Source: Adiantum capillus-veneris
Taxonomy: Eukaryota > Streptophyta > Polypodiopsida > Polypodiales > Pteridaceae
Reading direction: 5' to 3'
Assembly: GCA_014529385.2 (NCBI GenBank)
Contig: CM043952.1
Coordinates: 64,160,870 to 64,224,869 of the forward strand
Length of the DNA: 64,000 bases
The position numbers and the translations under genes are program-made. Positions 63,567 to 64,000 of this stretch are shown one piece after another. The notes under the pieces were generated by a model. That model ran no database searches, had not been told where the DNA came from, and saw nothing but the letters and a program-made list of their open reading frames with translations. The stretch's first letter is position 1. Each line of letters opens with the position of its first letter.

Positions 63567-64000
63567 AAACACTCACACGATCAGTGAGCTAATCATGGCA
63601 ACACAAATGGTTGACTCTATGAGGTGAGCTTTTCGGCCTATGGAGGAGCTAAGCCACAATGATGGGCAATCTCCACATCCACTTCCCTTCACCTCCAATC
63701 AACCCAATCACACACACTATTGATTACAAGACGCACACAACACTAATCCTATCATGCAACACAGTAATCACAATCACACACACATAGGTCTATCGAGCAC
63801 CACACTCCAATCAAACCTACATGCACACACAAGCAAGAGACGGTAAGCACACGAGATTAGAGAGGGAGGGATTAATTAGTTACAATCTAGCTAATGAAAG
63901 CATCATTAGCAATCACAAGAAGCATGAGAGAGGCATAGTGAAAGAGAATTAAGCATTGATTAGTGTTAATCAAGTCACAAGAGCAAGGAGAAGCTCAAGG
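63567..64000. other. No gene seen at right edge
   Basis: CA-rich, low-complexity sequence (ACACACA words near 63700-63800) without supported coding. Confidence 0.35.

Noticed and set aside
1-64000. tRNA, rRNA, CRISPR arrays and bacterial operon features
   Set aside because: None seen. The only tRNA-like strings are retroelement primer-binding sites, and the repeats lack CRISPR spacing.

Overview
The window looks like intergenic nuclear DNA from a land plant with a large, repeat-rich genome. It is AT-rich and packed with nested, decayed LTR retrotransposons of typical plant types: Tat-like Ty3/gypsy with two RNase H domains, a chromovirus, Ty1/copia, and non-autonomous LTR elements. It also holds LINE debris, microsatellites and several tandem arrays. 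I see no intact host gene, rRNA, tRNA or CRISPR array. The species cannot be fixed from the sequence; a fern, lycophyte or gymnosperm would fit.

Layout. 1-5130 (minus): 5' half of a Tat-like element T1, with LTR, primer-binding site (PBS), extra ORF1-like frames, and a long gag frame that runs off the left edge. 5165-14330 (minus): second Tat-like element T2, with LTR, PBS, duplicated ORF1 remnants, gag, a tandemly duplicated gag-tail/protease block, RT, dead RNase H, intact-looking second RNase H, and truncated integrase. 14370-15465 (plus): LINE fragment (ORF1 and endonuclease). 15470-17040 (minus): spliced-looking pseudogene with three short introns. 17460-21984 (plus): E1, a wrecked chromovirus related to E2, joined at about 21984 to a piece of another gypsy family (E3). 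23011-29354 (minus): E4, with a pair of 1.9-kb LTRs around 2.5 kb of non-pol coding sequence. 29376-30760 (plus): broken frames with repeated W-x-P-K motifs. 32500-36600: candidate LTR, microsatellite, a transposon-like protein fragment, and a 1.1-kb degenerate minisatellite. 36700-42375 (plus): long decayed E3 gypsy copy. 42857-51121 (plus): E2, a complete chromovirus with matching CTAAG target-site duplications, PBS, polypurine tract (PPT), and one gag-pol frame broken by only three stops. 51127-55143 (plus): copia element E5. 55144-57127 (minus): LTR plus protease-bearing ORF of element E6. 57340-59262: AT-rich degenerate tandem array and a 194-bp tandem duplication. 62615-63566 (plus): TATA box followed by a decayed frame holding three 204-bp (68-codon) repeats.

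Order of events, inferred. E2 is young: its LTRs differ by few substitutions, although its 5' LTR lost three internal segments. It sits just upstream of the E5 promoter region and probably split the E5 LTR. E6 abuts E5 inside the RT frame. E4 sits beside E3-type sequence. Several nonsense codons fit C-to-T changes (CAA or CAG to TAA or TAG, CGA to TGA), as expected for methylated silent repeats.

Most unusual: E4 (paired LTRs with a conserved dyad next to the TATA box and a large ORF with no retroviral enzymes), the duplicated protease block of T2, the 68-codon repeat pseudogene, and the spliced pseudogene.
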